Both the position numbers and the translations under genes were made by a program. From NCBI GenBank assembly GCA_016868255.1, contig VGHN01000002.1:1-64000 (forward strand): a stretch of DNA of 64,000 bases, read 5' to 3'. Shown here piece after piece: positions 54,432 to 64,000 of the stretch. Position 1 is the first letter of the stretch. The number at the start of each line of letters is the position of its first letter. The stretch is from Betaproteobacteria bacterium. GTDB taxonomy: Bacteria > Pseudomonadota > Gammaproteobacteria > Burkholderiales > Burkholderiaceae_A. The notes beneath the pieces are model-generated. The model was not told the DNA's origin and made no database searches. It saw nothing but the letters and a program-made list of their open reading frames with translations.

Positions 54432-55637
54432 TTAAGCAGCGACCGCCGCAATGGCCTTGCAGACGCGGCCCAGATTGCCGGAATTCAGGGCTGCAATGCA
54501 GATGCGCCCCGTGCCAACGGCGTAGACCCCAAACTCATCGCGCAAGCGATCGACTTGCTTCTCAATAAGCCCGGTGTAGCTGAACATTCCCCGCTGAGAG
54601 GTCACGAAACCAAAATCGGCTTTGAGCCCCTCGGCCTTCAGGCCATCGACCAATCCCTGGCGCATGGCCTTGATTCGATCTCTCATTTGAGCGAGTTCGG
54701 CCTCCCAGGTGGCCCGAAGCTCTGGCGTCGAGAGGACCATGGCCACGACTGCGCCACCGTGCGTGGGCGGGTTGGAGTAGTTGGTTCGAATGGTTCGTTT
54801 GACTTGGCTGAGGACTCGGCTGGCCTCGTCTGCGGACTGGGTCACGATAGAGAGCGCCCCCACCCGCTCGCCGTAGAGCGAGAAGGACTTTGAGAAGGAG
54901 CTCGAAACCAGGAAAGACAGGCCCGATGCAACAAAGGCCCGAAGCGCACTTGCATCGGCGTCGATCCCGTCGCCAAAGCCTTGATAGGCCATGTCGAGGA
55001 AGGGCACATGGCCCTTGGACTGAATGGTGGCGATGACCTGCGCCCACTGGGCATCCGACAAATCCACGCCGGTGGGGTTGTGGCAGCATGCATGCAGCAC
55101 CAAGATGGTGCCGGCTGGGAGCGCCTCGATGCTCTTGATCATGCCCTCGAAGTCAAGGCCTCGGCTGGACGAATCGTAGTAGCGGTAATTAACGACTTCG
55201 AAGCCAGCCATCTCAAAAAGAGCGCGGTGGTTCTCCCAACTGGGGTCACTGATGGCGACCTTTGCCTTGGGGATCAGCCGGCGGAGGTAATCGGCCCCGA
55301 CCTTGAGCGCTCCGGTGCCCCCGAGGGCCTCAATGGTGATCACTTTTTGCTCGGCCAGGATTTGGCTCGAGGCCCCAAATAAAAGGGTTTGAACCGATTG
55401 GTTGTAGGCGGCCGCTCCCTCGATGGGTTGGTAGCCCCTGGCTGGTGCTGATGCCACTCTCTTGGCTTCTGCGTCCTTTATACACTTAAGTAACGGTAAC
55501 TTACCGTTATCGTCATAATAAACCCCAACACCGAGGTTGACTTTGTCGGCTCGAGTGTCTGCGTTGAAAGATTCGGTCAAACCGAGGATCGGGTCGCGCG
55601 GTGCCCGTTCAACTTGCGCAAATAGGGTGCTGGTCAT
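54432..55637 (-). CDS. Aromatic/aspartate aminotransferase
   Basis: PLP-dependent class I aminotransferase of 401 aa, close to TyrB/AspC of proteobacteria. It has N-P-T-G-V-D-L, the PLP-lysine in S-F-S-K-S-F-S-L-Y-G-E-R, and the C-terminal R-I-C-I-A-A-L-N. Substrates are likely aspartate, tyrosine or phenylalanine with 2-oxoglutarate; which one cannot be told. Residues 43-50 (D-N-G-K-L-P-L-L) are encoded by an AT-rich palindromic stretch with rare codons, listed separately. Divergent from uvrB. Confidence 0.92.
   Translation of the reverse strand: MTSTLFAQVERAPRDPILGLTESFNADTRADKVNLGVGVYYDDNGKLPLLKCIKDAEAKRVASAPARGYQPIEGAAAYNQSVQTLLFGASSQILAEQKVITIEALGGTGALKVGADYLRRLIPKAKVAISDPSWENHRALFEMAGFEVVNYRYYDSSSRGLDFEGMIKSIEALPAGTILVLHACCHNPTGVDLSDAQWAQVIATIQSKGHVPFLDMAYQGFGDGIDADASALRAFVASGLSFLVSSSFSKSFSLYGERVGALSIVTQSADEASRVLSQVKRTIRTNYSNPPTHGGAVVAMVLSTPELRATWEAELAQMRDRIKAMRQGLVDGLKAEGLKADFGFVTSQRGMFSYTGLIEKQVDRLRDEFGVYAVGTGRICIAALNSGNLGRVCKAIAAVAA
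55491..55509. repeat. 19-bp perfect palindrome inside the aminotransferase gene
   Basis: TAACGGTAACTTACCGTTA: nine-base arms around one central base. It lies about 130 bp inside the coding sequence, in a patch of unusually AT-rich codons (TTA, TTA, CTT for leucine). It could be a binding site for a dimeric regulator or an mRNA hairpin; the encoded residues match the enzyme family, so it is not an insertion. Confidence 0.55.
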
Positions 55638-55731
55638 GGGTCGGGGGAGTAAGAGAAAACCCTAAAGTCAAGGGGTCGGGTGCAAAAAAATAAATGGAAT
55701 TTTCGCTAAGGGGCAGGGAAAATACGTGATT

Positions 55732-55747
55732 CGTCTAGTTGTAGACG
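55732..55747. promoter_or_regulatory. Inverted repeat upstream of uvrB
   Basis: CGTCTA (55732-55737), GTTG, TAGACG (55742-55747), a 6-bp inverted repeat 30 bases before the uvrB start and in the divergent promoter region with the aminotransferase. It does not match the LexA box CTG-N10-CAG. It may be an operator; function unproven. Confidence 0.3.
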
Positions 55748-55777
55748 GCCTCTATTTCAGCTCTTTGACAGTCTAGC

Positions 55778-57880
55778 ATGCCCCTTCAGGCCATTTCCTA
55801 CCCTGGCAGCCCCTACGAATTGGTGGCGCCCTTTGAGCCAGCCGGCGATCAGCCTGCGGCTATCGAACGCCTGAGCGACGGGGTGGAGTCGGGTCTGGCC
55901 TACCAGACGCTCCTGGGGGTCACCGGCTCGGGAAAGACATTCACCATGGCCCATGTCATTGCCAAGACGGGGCGTCCCGCCCTGGTTTTGGCCCCCAACA
56001 AGACATTGGCCGCCCAGCTTTACTCGGAAATGCGGGAGTTCTTTCCCCGCAATGCCGTTGAGTACTTCGTTTCTTATTACGATTATTACCAGCCCGAGGC
56101 TTACGTGCCTCAGCGCGACCTCTTTATCGAGAAAGACTCGGCCATTAATGAGCACATCGAGCAGATGCGGCTCTCGGCCACGAAGTCGCTTCTGGAGCGC
56201 AAGGACACCATCATTGTGGCCACGGTCTCCTGCATCTACGGCATTGGCAACCCGGCCGACTATCACGCAATGGTCTTGGCCATGCGGGGCGGCGATCGTC
56301 TCTCGCAGCGGGATCTCATCGGCCAGCTGGTTCGGATGCAGTACACCCGCAACGATGTCGACTTCTCCCGCGGGATGTTTCGAGTGCGCGGGGATACGGT
56401 TGATATCTTCCCTGCCGAGCACTTCGAGCTCGCCCTTCGGGTCGAGCTCTTCGATGACGAAGTCGAGTCGCTTCAGCTATTCGACCCGCTCACCGGACGT
56501 ATTCAGCAGAAGATCAATCGTTTTGTGGTCTACCCGTCATCGCACTATGTGACCCCCCGAGAGGTGGTGCTTCGAGCGATCGAAACCATCAAGGAGGAGT
56601 TGCGAGATCGGGTGAAGTTCTTCGTGTCGCAGGGCAAGCTCGTGGAGGCCCACCGGCTCGAGCAGCGCACCCGCTTCGACCTCGAGATGCTCGGCGAGCT
56701 TGGCTTTTGCAAGGGCATTGAGAATTACAGCCGGCATCTATCTGGCGCGGCCCCCGGTTATCCACCCCCAACGCTGGTCGATTACCTGCCGAGCAATGCC
56801 TTGGTCTTTCTCGATGAGTCGCATGTAATGATCGGCCAGCTCGGTGGAATGTACCGAGGCGACCGTTCTCGCAAAGAGACGCTCGTGGAGTTCGGCTTTC
56901 GGCTTCCCTCGGCGCTCGATAACCGGCCTCTGCGGTTTGATGAACTCGAGCCAAAGTTTCGGCAACTGGTTTTTGTCTCGGCCACCCCCGCCCAGTACGA
57001 ACTCGATCGCTCCGGTGGCGAAGTCATTGAGCAGGTGGTTCGCCCGACGGGCCTTGTCGATCCTCTCATCGATGTTCGGCCCGCCAAGACCCAGGTCGAT
57101 GACCTTCTCTCCGAGATCAATCTTCGGGCAGAGCGCCAAGAGCGCGTGCTGGTCACCACCTTAACCAAGCGAATGGCCGAGGACCTCACCGACTACCTCA
57201 CCGACAACGGCATTCGTGTTCGTTACCTGCACTCCGATATCGATACGGTGGAGCGTGTCGAGATCATTCGTGATCTGCGTCTTGGCCAGTTCGATGTGCT
57301 GGTGGGCATTAATCTCTTGCGCGAGGGGCTCGACATCCCAGAAGTGTCACTGGTGGCAATTCTCGATGCCGACAAAGAGGGTTTTCTTCGCTCTGAGCGA
57401 AGCCTCATACAAACCATTGGACGCGCTGCCCGAAACATCTCTGGCAAGGCCATTCTCTATGCCGACCGAATCACCGACTCCATGAAGCGAGCCATTGGTG
57501 AGACCGAGCGCCGGCGCAACAAGCAGTTGGCTTTCAATCAGGCCAATGGCATTACGCCCAAGGGAGTGGCCAAAGAGGTCCGCGAGCTCATCGACGGTGT
57601 GGTCTCGAGCAAGTCCAAGCAGCGGGCATCCGAGCAACTCCTTGCATCCCAAGGGTCAGACCTTCTCGAGTTGTCGGAGAAGGCGCTGGCCAAAGAGATT
57701 GCGCGACTTGAGAAGCAGATGCTCGAGCATGCCCGCAATCTGGAGTTCGAGAAGGCCGCCCAGGCCAGGGATCAGTTGTCTAGTCTGAAGTCGCGGGTAT
57801 TTGGTGCCGGCCGATTGCACGACCAAATTCAACCCGATTCTGTAACCCCAGGTGCGAGCCAGGCCAGCCGCGCCGCCTAA
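55778..57880 (+). CDS. uvrB: UvrABC system protein B
   Basis: Damage-verifying helicase of nucleotide excision repair, 700 aa. Walker [10 protein letters not shown], the beta-hairpin [14 protein letters not shown] Walker B, Q-x-x-G-R-A-A-R motif VI and a C-terminal UVR domain ([10 protein letters not shown]) are all present. It works with UvrC at 22.7 kb. No convincing SOS box precedes it. A 6-bp inverted repeat lies upstream. Confidence 0.97.
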   Translation: MPLQAISYPGSPYELVAPFEPAGDQPAAIERLSDGVESGLAYQTLLGVTGSGKTFTMAHVIAKTGRPALVLAPNKTLAAQLYSEMREFFPRNAVEYFVSYYDYYQPEAYVPQRDLFIEKDSAINEHIEQMRLSATKSLLERKDTIIVATVSCIYGIGNPADYHAMVLAMRGGDRLSQRDLIGQLVRMQYTRNDVDFSRGMFRVRGDTVDIFPAEHFELALRVELFDDEVESLQLFDPLTGRIQQKINRFVVYPSSHYVTPREVVLRAIETIKEELRDRVKFFVSQGKLVEAHRLEQRTRFDLEMLGELGFCKGIENYSRHLSGAAPGYPPPTLVDYLPSNALVFLDESHVMIGQLGGMYRGDRSRKETLVEFGFRLPSALDNRPLRFDELEPKFRQLVFVSATPAQYELDRSGGEVIEQVVRPTGLVDPLIDVRPAKTQVDDLLSEINLRAERQERVLVTTLTKRMAEDLTDYLTDNGIRVRYLHSDIDTVERVEIIRDLRLGQFDVLVGINLLREGLDIPEVSLVAILDADKEGFLRSERSLIQTIGRAARNISGKAILYADRITDSMKRAIGETERRRNKQLAFNQANGITPKGVAKEVRELIDGVVSSKSKQRASEQLLASQGSDLLELSEKALAKEIARLEKQMLEHARNLEFEKAAQARDQLSSLKSRVFGAGRLHDQIQPDSVTPGASQASRAA

Positions 57881-57909
57881 TTAACCACAAGAAAGAGGAA
57901 GCCATCGCC

Positions 57910-58461
57910 ATGAGCCGCCCAATGAAGAAGCCCGAAGCACCCGTCGCCATCTCCCCCAAGGCGGTCGGTATGCAGACCAAAGTATTGTTTGTCTGCATGG
58001 GCAATATCTGTCGTTCACCCACAGCCAAGGCCGTATTCGATTCCATGGTGAAAGCCGCTGGCCTCACCGAGCTTGTCCAAGCCGACTCGGCCGGCACCCA
58101 CGCATTCCACGTCGAAGAGGCCGCAGATCCCCGCGCTGTATCGGCTGCGCAGAAGCGCGGCTACGACCTCTCGGGCCACCAAGCCCGCAAGGTTGAGATG
58201 TGCGATTTCAGCGATTACGACTACATCCTTGCCATGGACTGGGACAACCTGGCGCTCCTGCAGCGCACCGCGCCGCGTGGCCTGCAGCACAAGCTCCAAC
58301 TGCTCATGCGGTTTGCAACCGAGTACGAGGCTGCAACGGTCAATGACCCCTACCACGGCGGTCCTGCTGGCTTTGATCAGGCGCTCGATTACATCGAGGA
58401 CGCCTGCAATGGCCTTATGGAGGTGGTTCGGCGTCGGGCCAGCATGGTCGCTGCCGCCTAA
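57910..58461 (+). CDS. Low-molecular-weight protein tyrosine phosphatase
   Basis: Phosphatase of 183 aa with the C-x5-R P-loop V-C-M-G-N-I-C-R-S (Cys29, Arg35) and the general-acid Asp in N-D-P-Y. An N-terminal extension of about 20 residues precedes the usual start, so an internal ATG (codon 21) is possible, but GAAAGAGGAAG upstream of 57910 favours the longer form. It sits directly upstream of the isc operon, and is ended by a terminator. Physiological substrate unknown. Confidence 0.9.
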   Translation: MSRPMKKPEAPVAISPKAVGMQTKVLFVCMGNICRSPTAKAVFDSMVKAAGLTELVQADSAGTHAFHVEEAADPRAVSAAQKRGYDLSGHQARKVEMCDFSDYDYILAMDWDNLALLQRTAPRGLQHKLQLLMRFATEYEAATVNDPYHGGPAGFDQALDYIEDACNGLMEVVRRRASMVAAA

Positions 58462-58505
58462 GTCAGTCCGAACCCTTGCCCGTGGCGGCGGGCCGAGTCT
58501 TAGAG

Positions 58506-58530
58506 CGGGAGCCTTGTGCTCCCGTTTTTT
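58506..58530 (+). terminator. Terminator after the phosphatase gene
   Basis: CGGGAGC (58506-58512), loop CTTGT, GCTCCCG (58518-58524), then TTTTTT (58525-58530). A canonical rho-independent terminator 44 bases after the stop codon; it isolates the isc promoter from upstream transcription. Confidence 0.92.
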
Positions 58531-58585
58531 ATACTTGACTAAATCGCTCGGGCTCTGTAAACTTCCTACTAAATCACTCGGAAAA
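58531..58585 (+). promoter_or_regulatory. Tandem IscR-type boxes and isc promoter
   Basis: Two copies of (T/G)ACTAAATC(G/A)CTCGG occur: one within 58531-58555, starting ATACTTGACTAAATCG, and one within 58561-58585. Their frames are offset by exactly 30 bp. The first resembles type-1 IscR sites and includes TTGACT (58535-58540), which can serve as -35 with TAAACT (58558-58563) as -10 at 17-bp spacing. IscR with its cluster would repress iscR expression here. Confidence 0.78.
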
Positions 58586-58596
58586 GGAATCGAGCC

Positions 58597-59076
58597 ATGC
58601 GACTTACGACAAAGGGACGATTTGCAGTCACGGCGATGATCGATCTTGGTCTTCGCCAGGACAAGGGGCCAGTGACCTTGGCTGCAATCAGTCAGCGGCA
58701 GCGCATTTCCCTGTCCTACCTCGAGCAGCTCTTCGGGCGCCTCCGCCGGCATGAATTGGTCGAGTCCATGCGGGGTCCCGGTGGCGGTTACCGTTTGGCG
58801 CGCGATGCCAAAGACTTAACTGTGGCGGACATCATTTACGCGGTGGACGAGCCCCTGGATGCAACCCAGTGCGGTGGCAAGCAGAATTGCCATGAAGACC
58901 AGATCTGCATGACCCATGAGCTATGGGCAAGTCTCAACCGACACATGGTCGATTTCCTTGATTCCATCAGCTTGGCCGACCTTGTCGATGAGCAACGCGA
59001 AAAGCAGTCCATGACCAATCAACCCGTTACCCGCCACGTCATGTTTCACGACGACCGCGAGTCTGCGAGCCACTAA
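58597..59076 (+). CDS. iscR: Fe-S cluster assembly transcriptional regulator IscR
   Basis: Rrf2-family regulator that senses Fe-S status. The 159-aa protein has a winged-helix domain (residues 1-75), with L-F-G-R-L-R-R-H. Cys92, Cys98, Cys104 and His107 are at the same positions as the cluster ligands of E. coli IscR. A C-terminal tail follows. It binds the tandem boxes upstream and heads the iscRSUA-hscBA-fdx operon. Confidence 0.96.
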   Translation: MRLTTKGRFAVTAMIDLGLRQDKGPVTLAAISQRQRISLSYLEQLFGRLRRHELVESMRGPGGGYRLARDAKDLTVADIIYAVDEPLDATQCGGKQNCHEDQICMTHELWASLNRHMVDFLDSISLADLVDEQREKQSMTNQPVTRHVMFHDDRESASH

Positions 59077-59106
59077 AACACCGAGTCACGAGTTGAGTCC
59101 ACCTCT

Positions 59107-60315
59107 ATGAACACACCGATCTATCTCGACTACTCTGCGACGACCCCGGTCGACCCCCGAGTCGTCGACGCCTTGTTGCCCTACCTAAAGGAAGATTTTG
59201 GCAATCCCGCCTCGCGGAGCCACTCATTCGGATGGCGCGCCGAGGAGGCCGTTGAGAAGGCTCGCGAGCAGGTGGCCGCTTTAGTGGGCTGTGATCCGAA
59301 GGAGTTGGTGTGGACCTCGGGTGCCACCGAGTCCATCAATCTGGCCCTGAAAGGCGCGGCGCATTTCTATAAGGACAAGGGCCGGCACATCATTACGGTC
59401 AAGACCGAGCACAAGGCCACCTTGGACACCTGTCGTGAGCTCGAGCGCGAGGGCTTTGAGGTGACTTACCTCGATGTCAAAGACGACGGACTCATCGACC
59501 TGGCGGCTTTCCGTGCCTCGGTCCGGGCCGACACCATCCTGGTCTCGGTGATGTATGTGAACAACGAGATTGGCGTGATTCAAGATATTCCCGCCATTGG
59601 TGAGTTTTGTCGCGAACGCGGAATCATCTTCCATGTGGATAGCGCCCAAGCAACCGGCAAGGTGGACATCAAACTCTCGGACTTGAAGGTCGATCTCATG
59701 TCCTTCTGCGCCCACAAGACCTATGGCCCCAAGGGCATCGGCGCATTGTTCGTTCGCCGCAAGCCCCGTATCCGGCTCGAGCCACTCATTCACGGCGGTG
59801 GTCACGAGCGCGGCATGCGTTCTGGAACGCTTCCGACGCATCAAATTGTTGGCATGGGTGCCGCCTTCGATCTGGCCAAGCGCGAGATGGCCAATGAGAA
59901 CGAGCGCATTCGGATGCTTCGCGATCGTCTCTGGAAGGGGCTGTCTCAGATCAAGGCGGTCTACCTCAATGGTGATTTCGATCGGCGGGTGCCGCATAAC
60001 CTCAACGTGAGTTTCAACTACGTTGAAGGCGAGTCTCTGCTGATGGCCATCAAAGACATTGCGGTCTCTTCGGGTTCGGCTTGCACCAGCGCAAGCCTTG
60101 AGCCCTCCTATGTGCTTCGAGCGCTTGGACGCAGCGATGAGCTGGCCCATTCGTCGATTCGATTCTCGATCGGCCGCTACACCACCGAGGCAGATGTCGA
60201 CTTTGCAGTGAACCTTCTGAAGGACAAGGTGGCGAAGCTTCGTGAGATGTCACCACTCTGGGAGATGGTGCAGGAGGGAATCGACCTCAACACCATTCAA
60301 TGGGCTGCGCACTAA
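59107..60315 (+). CDS. iscS: Cysteine desulfurase IscS
   Basis: PLP enzyme that donates persulfide sulfur for clusters, thiolated tRNAs and other uses. The 402-aa protein has the PLP lysine Lys204 in C-A-H-K-T-Y-G, the persulfide Cys326 on the S-G-S-A-C-T-S loop, and the C-terminal tail that docks IscU. Besides Fe-S, IscS is a possible selenium/sulfur donor for the Sec and DsrE-like systems in this window; that link is inference. Confidence 0.97.
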   Translation: MNTPIYLDYSATTPVDPRVVDALLPYLKEDFGNPASRSHSFGWRAEEAVEKAREQVAALVGCDPKELVWTSGATESINLALKGAAHFYKDKGRHIITVKTEHKATLDTCRELEREGFEVTYLDVKDDGLIDLAAFRASVRADTILVSVMYVNNEIGVIQDIPAIGEFCRERGIIFHVDSAQATGKVDIKLSDLKVDLMSFCAHKTYGPKGIGALFVRRKPRIRLEPLIHGGGHERGMRSGTLPTHQIVGMGAAFDLAKREMANENERIRMLRDRLWKGLSQIKAVYLNGDFDRRVPHNLNVSFNYVEGESLLMAIKDIAVSSGSACTSASLEPSYVLRALGRSDELAHSSIRFSIGRYTTEADVDFAVNLLKDKVAKLREMSPLWEMVQEGIDLNTIQWAAH

Positions 60316-60351
60316 CTTAATTCATCGGGACTTTTTTCGGAGACGACTGAT

Positions 60352-60744
60352 ATGGCATACAGCGAAAAGGTAATTGACCATTACGAGAACCCAAGGAATG
60401 TGGGCTCCATGGACAAGGACGATCCCAACGTGGGCACGGGCATGGTCGGCGCGCCCGCCTGCGGCGATGTCATGAAACTACAGATCAAGGTCAATGAGAG
60501 TGGTGTGATTGAAGATGCCCGCTTCAAGACCTATGGCTGCGGCTCGGCCATTGCCTCCTCTTCGTTGGTGACCGAGTGGGTGAAGGGCAAGACACTCGAT
60601 CAGGCCATGGAGTTGAAGAATACACAGATCGCCTCGGAGTTGGCCCTGCCGCCAGTGAAGATCCATTGCTCGATCCTCGCCGAAGATGCTATCAAGGCGG
60701 CGATCGAGGATTACAAGAAAAAGCATGGCCATCTCGCTAACTGA
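60352..60744 (+). CDS. iscU: Fe-S scaffold protein IscU
   Basis: Scaffold on which 2Fe-2S clusters are built, 130 aa. Cluster ligands Cys37 (P-A-C-G-D), Cys63 (Y-G-C-G-S) and Cys106 (I-H-C-S) are intact. The HscA recognition motif L-P-P-V-K is at residues 99-103. It overlaps iscA by 20 bases. Confidence 0.97.
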   Translation: MAYSEKVIDHYENPRNVGSMDKDDPNVGTGMVGAPACGDVMKLQIKVNESGVIEDARFKTYGCGSAIASSSLVTEWVKGKTLDQAMELKNTQIASELALPPVKIHCSILAEDAIKAAIEDYKKKHGHLAN

Positions 60745-61048
60745 GCGCGCAGCCGATCACGTCAGCCGCTTCATTGAGAAGCGTGGCAAGGGCGTGGGCA
60801 TTCGACTCGGTGTGCGCACCACCGGGTGTTCGGGCTTGGCTTACAAGTTGGAGTTTGTCGACCAGGCCGTCGGCGAAGACCTTCGCTTCGACAGCCACGG
60901 GGTGGCTATTTTTGTGGACCCCAAGAGCCTTCCTTATATCGATGGCACCGAACTCGACTACACCCGCGAGGGGCTCAACGAGGGCTTCAAGTTTCAAAAC
61001 CCGAACGTGAAGAGTGAATGCGGCTGTGGTGAGTCCTTCCAGGTCTGA
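60725..61048 (+). CDS. iscA: Fe-S cluster carrier IscA
   Basis: A-type carrier of 107 aa with the family cysteines: one in T-G-C-S-G-L-A-Y and the C-terminal C-G-C-G-E-S-F. The ATG at 60725 lies within iscU and gives the normal start M-A-I-S-L-T; the longer frame from 60686 is read through iscU and is rejected. It overlaps hscB by 35 bases. Confidence 0.95.
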   Translation: MAISLTERAADHVSRFIEKRGKGVGIRLGVRTTGCSGLAYKLEFVDQAVGEDLRFDSHGVAIFVDPKSLPYIDGTELDYTREGLNEGFKFQNPNVKSECGCGESFQV

Positions 61049-61580
61049 GGCGAGCGCTCCTCAGTCGCGTTTCACCCAAGATTTTTTTAGCCTTCTCGGA
61101 TTGCCCATCTCTTTCGGTCTCGAGCTCGATCGGCTCGATGCTGCGCGTCAACAGTTGCAGGCGGTGGTTCATCCCGATCGCTTTGCCTCTGCCACCGAGA
61201 GCCAGAGACGCGTCGCCCTGCAGTGGTCGACCCGGCTCAACGAGGCCTTCAATACCCTCAAAGACCCGGTCTCTCGCGCCGCTTATATGCTTGAGCTCAA
61301 GGGGCAACCGTCTGCCGCAGAGGGGCGCTCGAGCCTGCCCCTGGCGTTTCTAGAGGAACAGATGGCGCTTCGTGAGTCTCTGGAGGAGGCGCACGCATTG
61401 AGCGATTCGGGTTCGCGGGAAGCAGCGCTCGCAGCGCTTCGGGCCTCTGCCGATCGTGCCCTGGACGCTGCCATGAGGAACCTGGCCCGTCTACTGGATG
61501 ACGAGTCCGACTGGGCGCAAGCCTCTGGCGTTCTTCAGATGGTGATGTTTCTCGATAAATTTCGCCAGGAGATTGGCTAG
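61014..61580 (+). CDS. hscB: Co-chaperone HscB
   Basis: J-domain co-chaperone that presents IscU to HscA. The 188-aa protein has the H-P-D motif in V-V-H-P-D-R-F and a C-terminal helical IscU-binding domain. The start shown is GTG 61014, which overlaps iscA by 35 bases; GTG 61026 or 61029 would be shorter and is possible. Confidence 0.92.
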   Translation: MNAAVVSPSRSEASAPQSRFTQDFFSLLGLPISFGLELDRLDAARQQLQAVVHPDRFASATESQRRVALQWSTRLNEAFNTLKDPVSRAAYMLELKGQPSAAEGRSSLPLAFLEEQMALRESLEEAHALSDSGSREAALAALRASADRALDAAMRNLARLLDDESDWAQASGVLQMVMFLDKFRQEIG

Positions 61581-63470
61581 ATGGCCCTGTTGCAGATCGC
61601 AGAGCCTGGTCAGGCCACGGTTCCCCACCAACGACGCCTTGCGGTTGGGATCGACCTCGGCACCACTCACTCGCTTGTCGCCGCGGTGCGATCGGGCTCG
61701 GCCGAGGTTCTCAGCAACCAGGAGGGCGAACGGTTGATTCCCTCTGCCGTTCGCTACTCGAATGATGGCGTCTCGGCTGTGGGGCGACTTGCCCTTGAGT
61801 CAGCCGCAGAAGACCCGCACAACACGCTCGTTTCCCTCAAGCGACTCATGGGCCGCGGGCATTCCGATGCCCTTCGTCTACAGCTTCCTTACGACATCGC
61901 GGCGCCCAGCGACACTGGGGGTGGGATGGTGCGATTGAGAACAGCGGCCGGTGAGGTCACCCCCGTTGCCTTCTCCTCGGAGATTCTCAAGCGCCTTCGG
62001 AAGACGGCCGAGGAGCGACTCGGCGATGAGCTTGTGGGTGCGGTGATCACGGTGCCTGCTTATTTTGACGATGCCCAACGGCAGGCCACCAAAGATGCGG
62101 CCCAGTTGGCGGGGCTCCATGTGCTTCGGCTAATCAATGAGCCCACCGCAGCGGCACTGGCCTATGGGCTGGAGACTGGCGCCGAAGGCCTCTATGCCGT
62201 CTACGACCTGGGCGGTGGGACGTTCGATATCTCGATTCTGCGTTTGCGAAAGGGAGTCTTTGAGGTCGTGGCCACTGCGGGTGATCCGGAGTTGGGTGGC
62301 GATGATTTCGACGAACGACTCGCATTGCACTGGCTCGAGGGCTGGGGCATTGATCGTGCGGGTCTCTCTGCGTCGGAGTGGCGATCTCTTCTTCGGCTGG
62401 CCCGAAGAGTCAAGGAGATGCTCTCAACCCTATCCTCCGACACCGAGCGGATTTCAGAGGCCTGGCCCCGAGAGAGTGGCAACCGTCCCCTGGCAATGAT
62501 CAGTCGCAAGGAGTTCGATGCGCTCACCGCAGACCTCGTGGATCGAACGCTGGCGGTATGCCGACAAGCCATGGCCGATGCCAAGTTGTCGGTGAAGGAG
62601 ATTCAAGGCGTGGTGTTGGTCGGTGGTTCGACTCGACTGCTGAGCGTTCGCCGATCCGTCGAGGCCTTGTTCGGGCAGAAGGCCAAATCGGATATCCATC
62701 CCGATGAGGTGGTTGCCGTGGGGGCCGCGTTGCAGGCCAATCTTCTTGCTGGCAATCGTGCCTCTGGCGATGATTGGCTTCTGCTCGATGTCCTTCCACT
62801 AAGCCTTGGTCTTGAGACCATGGGGGGGCTTGTCGAGCGAATCATCCCAAGGAATACGCCCATTCCCGTGGCCCGTGCCCAGGAGTTCACGACTTATCAA
62901 GACGGTCAGGCTGCAATGGCGCTTCATGTGGTGCAGGGAGAGCGTGAACTGGTCTCTGAGTGCCGCTCATTGGCCCGGTTCGAGCTTCGGGGCATTCCGG
63001 CCATGACCGCTGGTGCGGCCCGAATTCGAGTGCACTTTCAGGTCGATGCCGATGGCCTTTTGCAGGTCAGCGCCCAAGAGAAGACCACCGGCGTCTCCTC
63101 AAGTATCGAGGTCAAACCTTCGTATGGACTCAGCGAGACGGAGATCGCGAGCATGCTTGAGGATGCGTTTTCGCATGCCAAGGATGACATGGCCGCAAGG
63201 GCCCTTCGTGAACAGCAGGTCGAGACCCAGCAGCTTCTGCAGGCGCTGGACGCAGCACTCGAGGCCGATGGCGACCTGCTCAGTGCCGAGGAGCGGTTTG
63301 CGGTGGAGCAGGCCATTCGGGCCTGTCGTAATTTCTGCGGTGGTTCCGACCTACAGGCCCTTCGTCAGGCAACGGAGCGACTCACTCGTCTGACCGACCC
63401 ATTTGCTGAGCGCCGAATGGACCGTGCTGTCGGAATGGCGCTGGCCGGACAATCAATCGACAAGTTCTAA
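61581..63470 (+). CDS. hscA: Fe-S cluster chaperone HscA
   Basis: Specialised Hsp70 of Fe-S biogenesis, 629 aa. The ATPase domain ([10 protein letters not shown], then [10 protein letters not shown]) and the substrate-binding domain are both present, with an N-terminal extension relative to DnaK. It is one base after the hscB stop. It binds the L-P-P-V-K motif of IscU. Confidence 0.96.
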   Translation: MALLQIAEPGQATVPHQRRLAVGIDLGTTHSLVAAVRSGSAEVLSNQEGERLIPSAVRYSNDGVSAVGRLALESAAEDPHNTLVSLKRLMGRGHSDALRLQLPYDIAAPSDTGGGMVRLRTAAGEVTPVAFSSEILKRLRKTAEERLGDELVGAVITVPAYFDDAQRQATKDAAQLAGLHVLRLINEPTAAALAYGLETGAEGLYAVYDLGGGTFDISILRLRKGVFEVVATAGDPELGGDDFDERLALHWLEGWGIDRAGLSASEWRSLLRLARRVKEMLSTLSSDTERISEAWPRESGNRPLAMISRKEFDALTADLVDRTLAVCRQAMADAKLSVKEIQGVVLVGGSTRLLSVRRSVEALFGQKAKSDIHPDEVVAVGAALQANLLAGNRASGDDWLLLDVLPLSLGLETMGGLVERIIPRNTPIPVARAQEFTTYQDGQAAMALHVVQGERELVSECRSLARFELRGIPAMTAGAARIRVHFQVDADGLLQVSAQEKTTGVSSSIEVKPSYGLSETEIASMLEDAFSHAKDDMAARALREQQVETQQLLQALDAALEADGDLLSAEERFAVEQAIRACRNFCGGSDLQALRQATERLTRLTDPFAERRMDRAVGMALAGQSIDKF

Positions 63471-63472
63471 TC

Positions 63473-63811
63473 ATGCCGAAAATTAAAGTCTTTCCCCATG
63501 CCGATGTCTGTCCCCATGGCGCGGAGTTTGAGCTCAAGGAGGGAGAGAATCTCTGTGAGGCGCTCTTGGCCAACGGCGTTGAGATTGAGCATGCCTGCGA
63601 GATGAGTCGTGCATGCACAACCTGCCATGTGATTGTGCGTCAGGGCTTCAATAGCCTTGCGGCCCCCGACGAAGACGAAGACGATTTGCTGGACCGCGCA
63701 TGGGGGCTAACCGCCCAGTCTCGACTCTCTTGCCAAGTGAATGTGGCCCAGCAAGACCTCGAGATTGAAATTCCTCGCTACACCATTAATCACGCCCGAG
63801 AGAACCACTAG
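63473..63811 (+). CDS. fdx: ISC-type 2Fe-2S ferredoxin
   Basis: Adrenodoxin-type ferredoxin that supplies electrons for cluster assembly. The 112-aa protein has Cys42, Cys48, Cys51 (E-M-S-R-A-C-T-T-C) and Cys87 (L-S-C-Q), the four cluster ligands at the positions of E. coli Fdx. It is two bases after hscA and the last gene of the operon here; iscX does not follow, as the next gene is lysS on the other strand. Confidence 0.96.
   Translation: MPKIKVFPHADVCPHGAEFELKEGENLCEALLANGVEIEHACEMSRACTTCHVIVRQGFNSLAAPDEDEDDLLDRAWGLTAQSRLSCQVNVAQQDLEIEIPRYTINHARENH

Positions 63812-64000
<189 letters not shown>

Noticed and set aside
55638-55777. LexA box before uvrB
   Set aside because: No CTG-N10-CAG or close variant was found in the region.

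Overview
Organism and setting. The window is GC-rich, densely packed chromosomal DNA that reads as a betaproteobacterium, most likely Burkholderiales. The evidence is the rne / rluC-sppA / maf / yceD-rpmF-plsX-fab / rpoE-rseA-mucB-mucD / lepA-lepB-rnc-era-recO-pdxJ-acpS order, a TctC/Bug-type solute receptor, the iscRSUA-hscBA-fdx operon and the overall codon style. This is inference from synteny; no 16S rRNA is present. I see no insertion sequence, prophage, integrase or CRISPR array. Layout. 0-2.3 kb: truncated RNase E gene (minus strand) with a repeat-bearing 3' end, then a divergent intergenic region. 2.3-11 kb: rluC, sppA, maf (opposite strand) and the fatty-acid/phospholipid block yceD-rpmF-plsX-fabH-fabD-fabG-acpP-fabF. 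11-14.7 kb: envelope-stress module rpoE-rseA-mucB-mucD. 14.8-25.3 kb: long, mostly overlapping chain lepA-lepB-rnc-era-recO-pdxJ-acpS-nagZ-udgB-uvrC-mtgA. 25.3-36.9 kb: mixed singletons (DMT transporter, SDR, formyltransferase-like protein, membrane-fused spermidine-synthase-like protein, MOSC, HIT, SpoIIAA-like, DnaQ/GIY-YIG nuclease, ApbC/Mrp, multicopper oxidase, small secreted proteins). 36.9-50.6 kb: accessory core, all on the minus strand. It holds a PhnD/C/E/E-type ABC importer, selenocysteine formate dehydrogenase fdnG-fdxH-fdnI, a strong terminator, fdhE-selA-selB-selC (tRNA-Sec), then a GcvH/LbpA-like protein and a DsrE-like protein. 50.7-58.5 kb: 2Fe-2S ferredoxin, HemJ-like membrane protein, tRNA-Asn, queD-queE, a CMD-family protein, TctC receptor, aromatic aminotransferase, uvrB, low-MW phosphatase. 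58.5-63.8 kb: the Fe-S assembly operon iscRSUA-hscBA-fdx behind two IscR-like boxes, then the 3' end of lysS. How it works together. The most notable system is the selenium-dependent formate oxidation locus. An in-frame TGA at codon 195 of fdnG is followed by a SECIS-like hairpin that matches the Escherichia coli fdnG pattern. The window supplies the decoding and synthesis factors SelA, SelB and tRNA-Sec and the assembly factor FdhE, but no selD. An oxyanion-type ABC importer sits upstream and may supply selenium. Directly behind selC lies a two-gene unit, a lipoyl-carrier-like protein plus a DsrE sulfur-carrier-like protein. That pair recalls sulfane-sulfur relays and could represent an undescribed sulfur/selenium trafficking pair; this is a hypothesis. 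The isc operon supplies the Fe-S clusters that the dehydrogenase, QueE and other enzymes here need.
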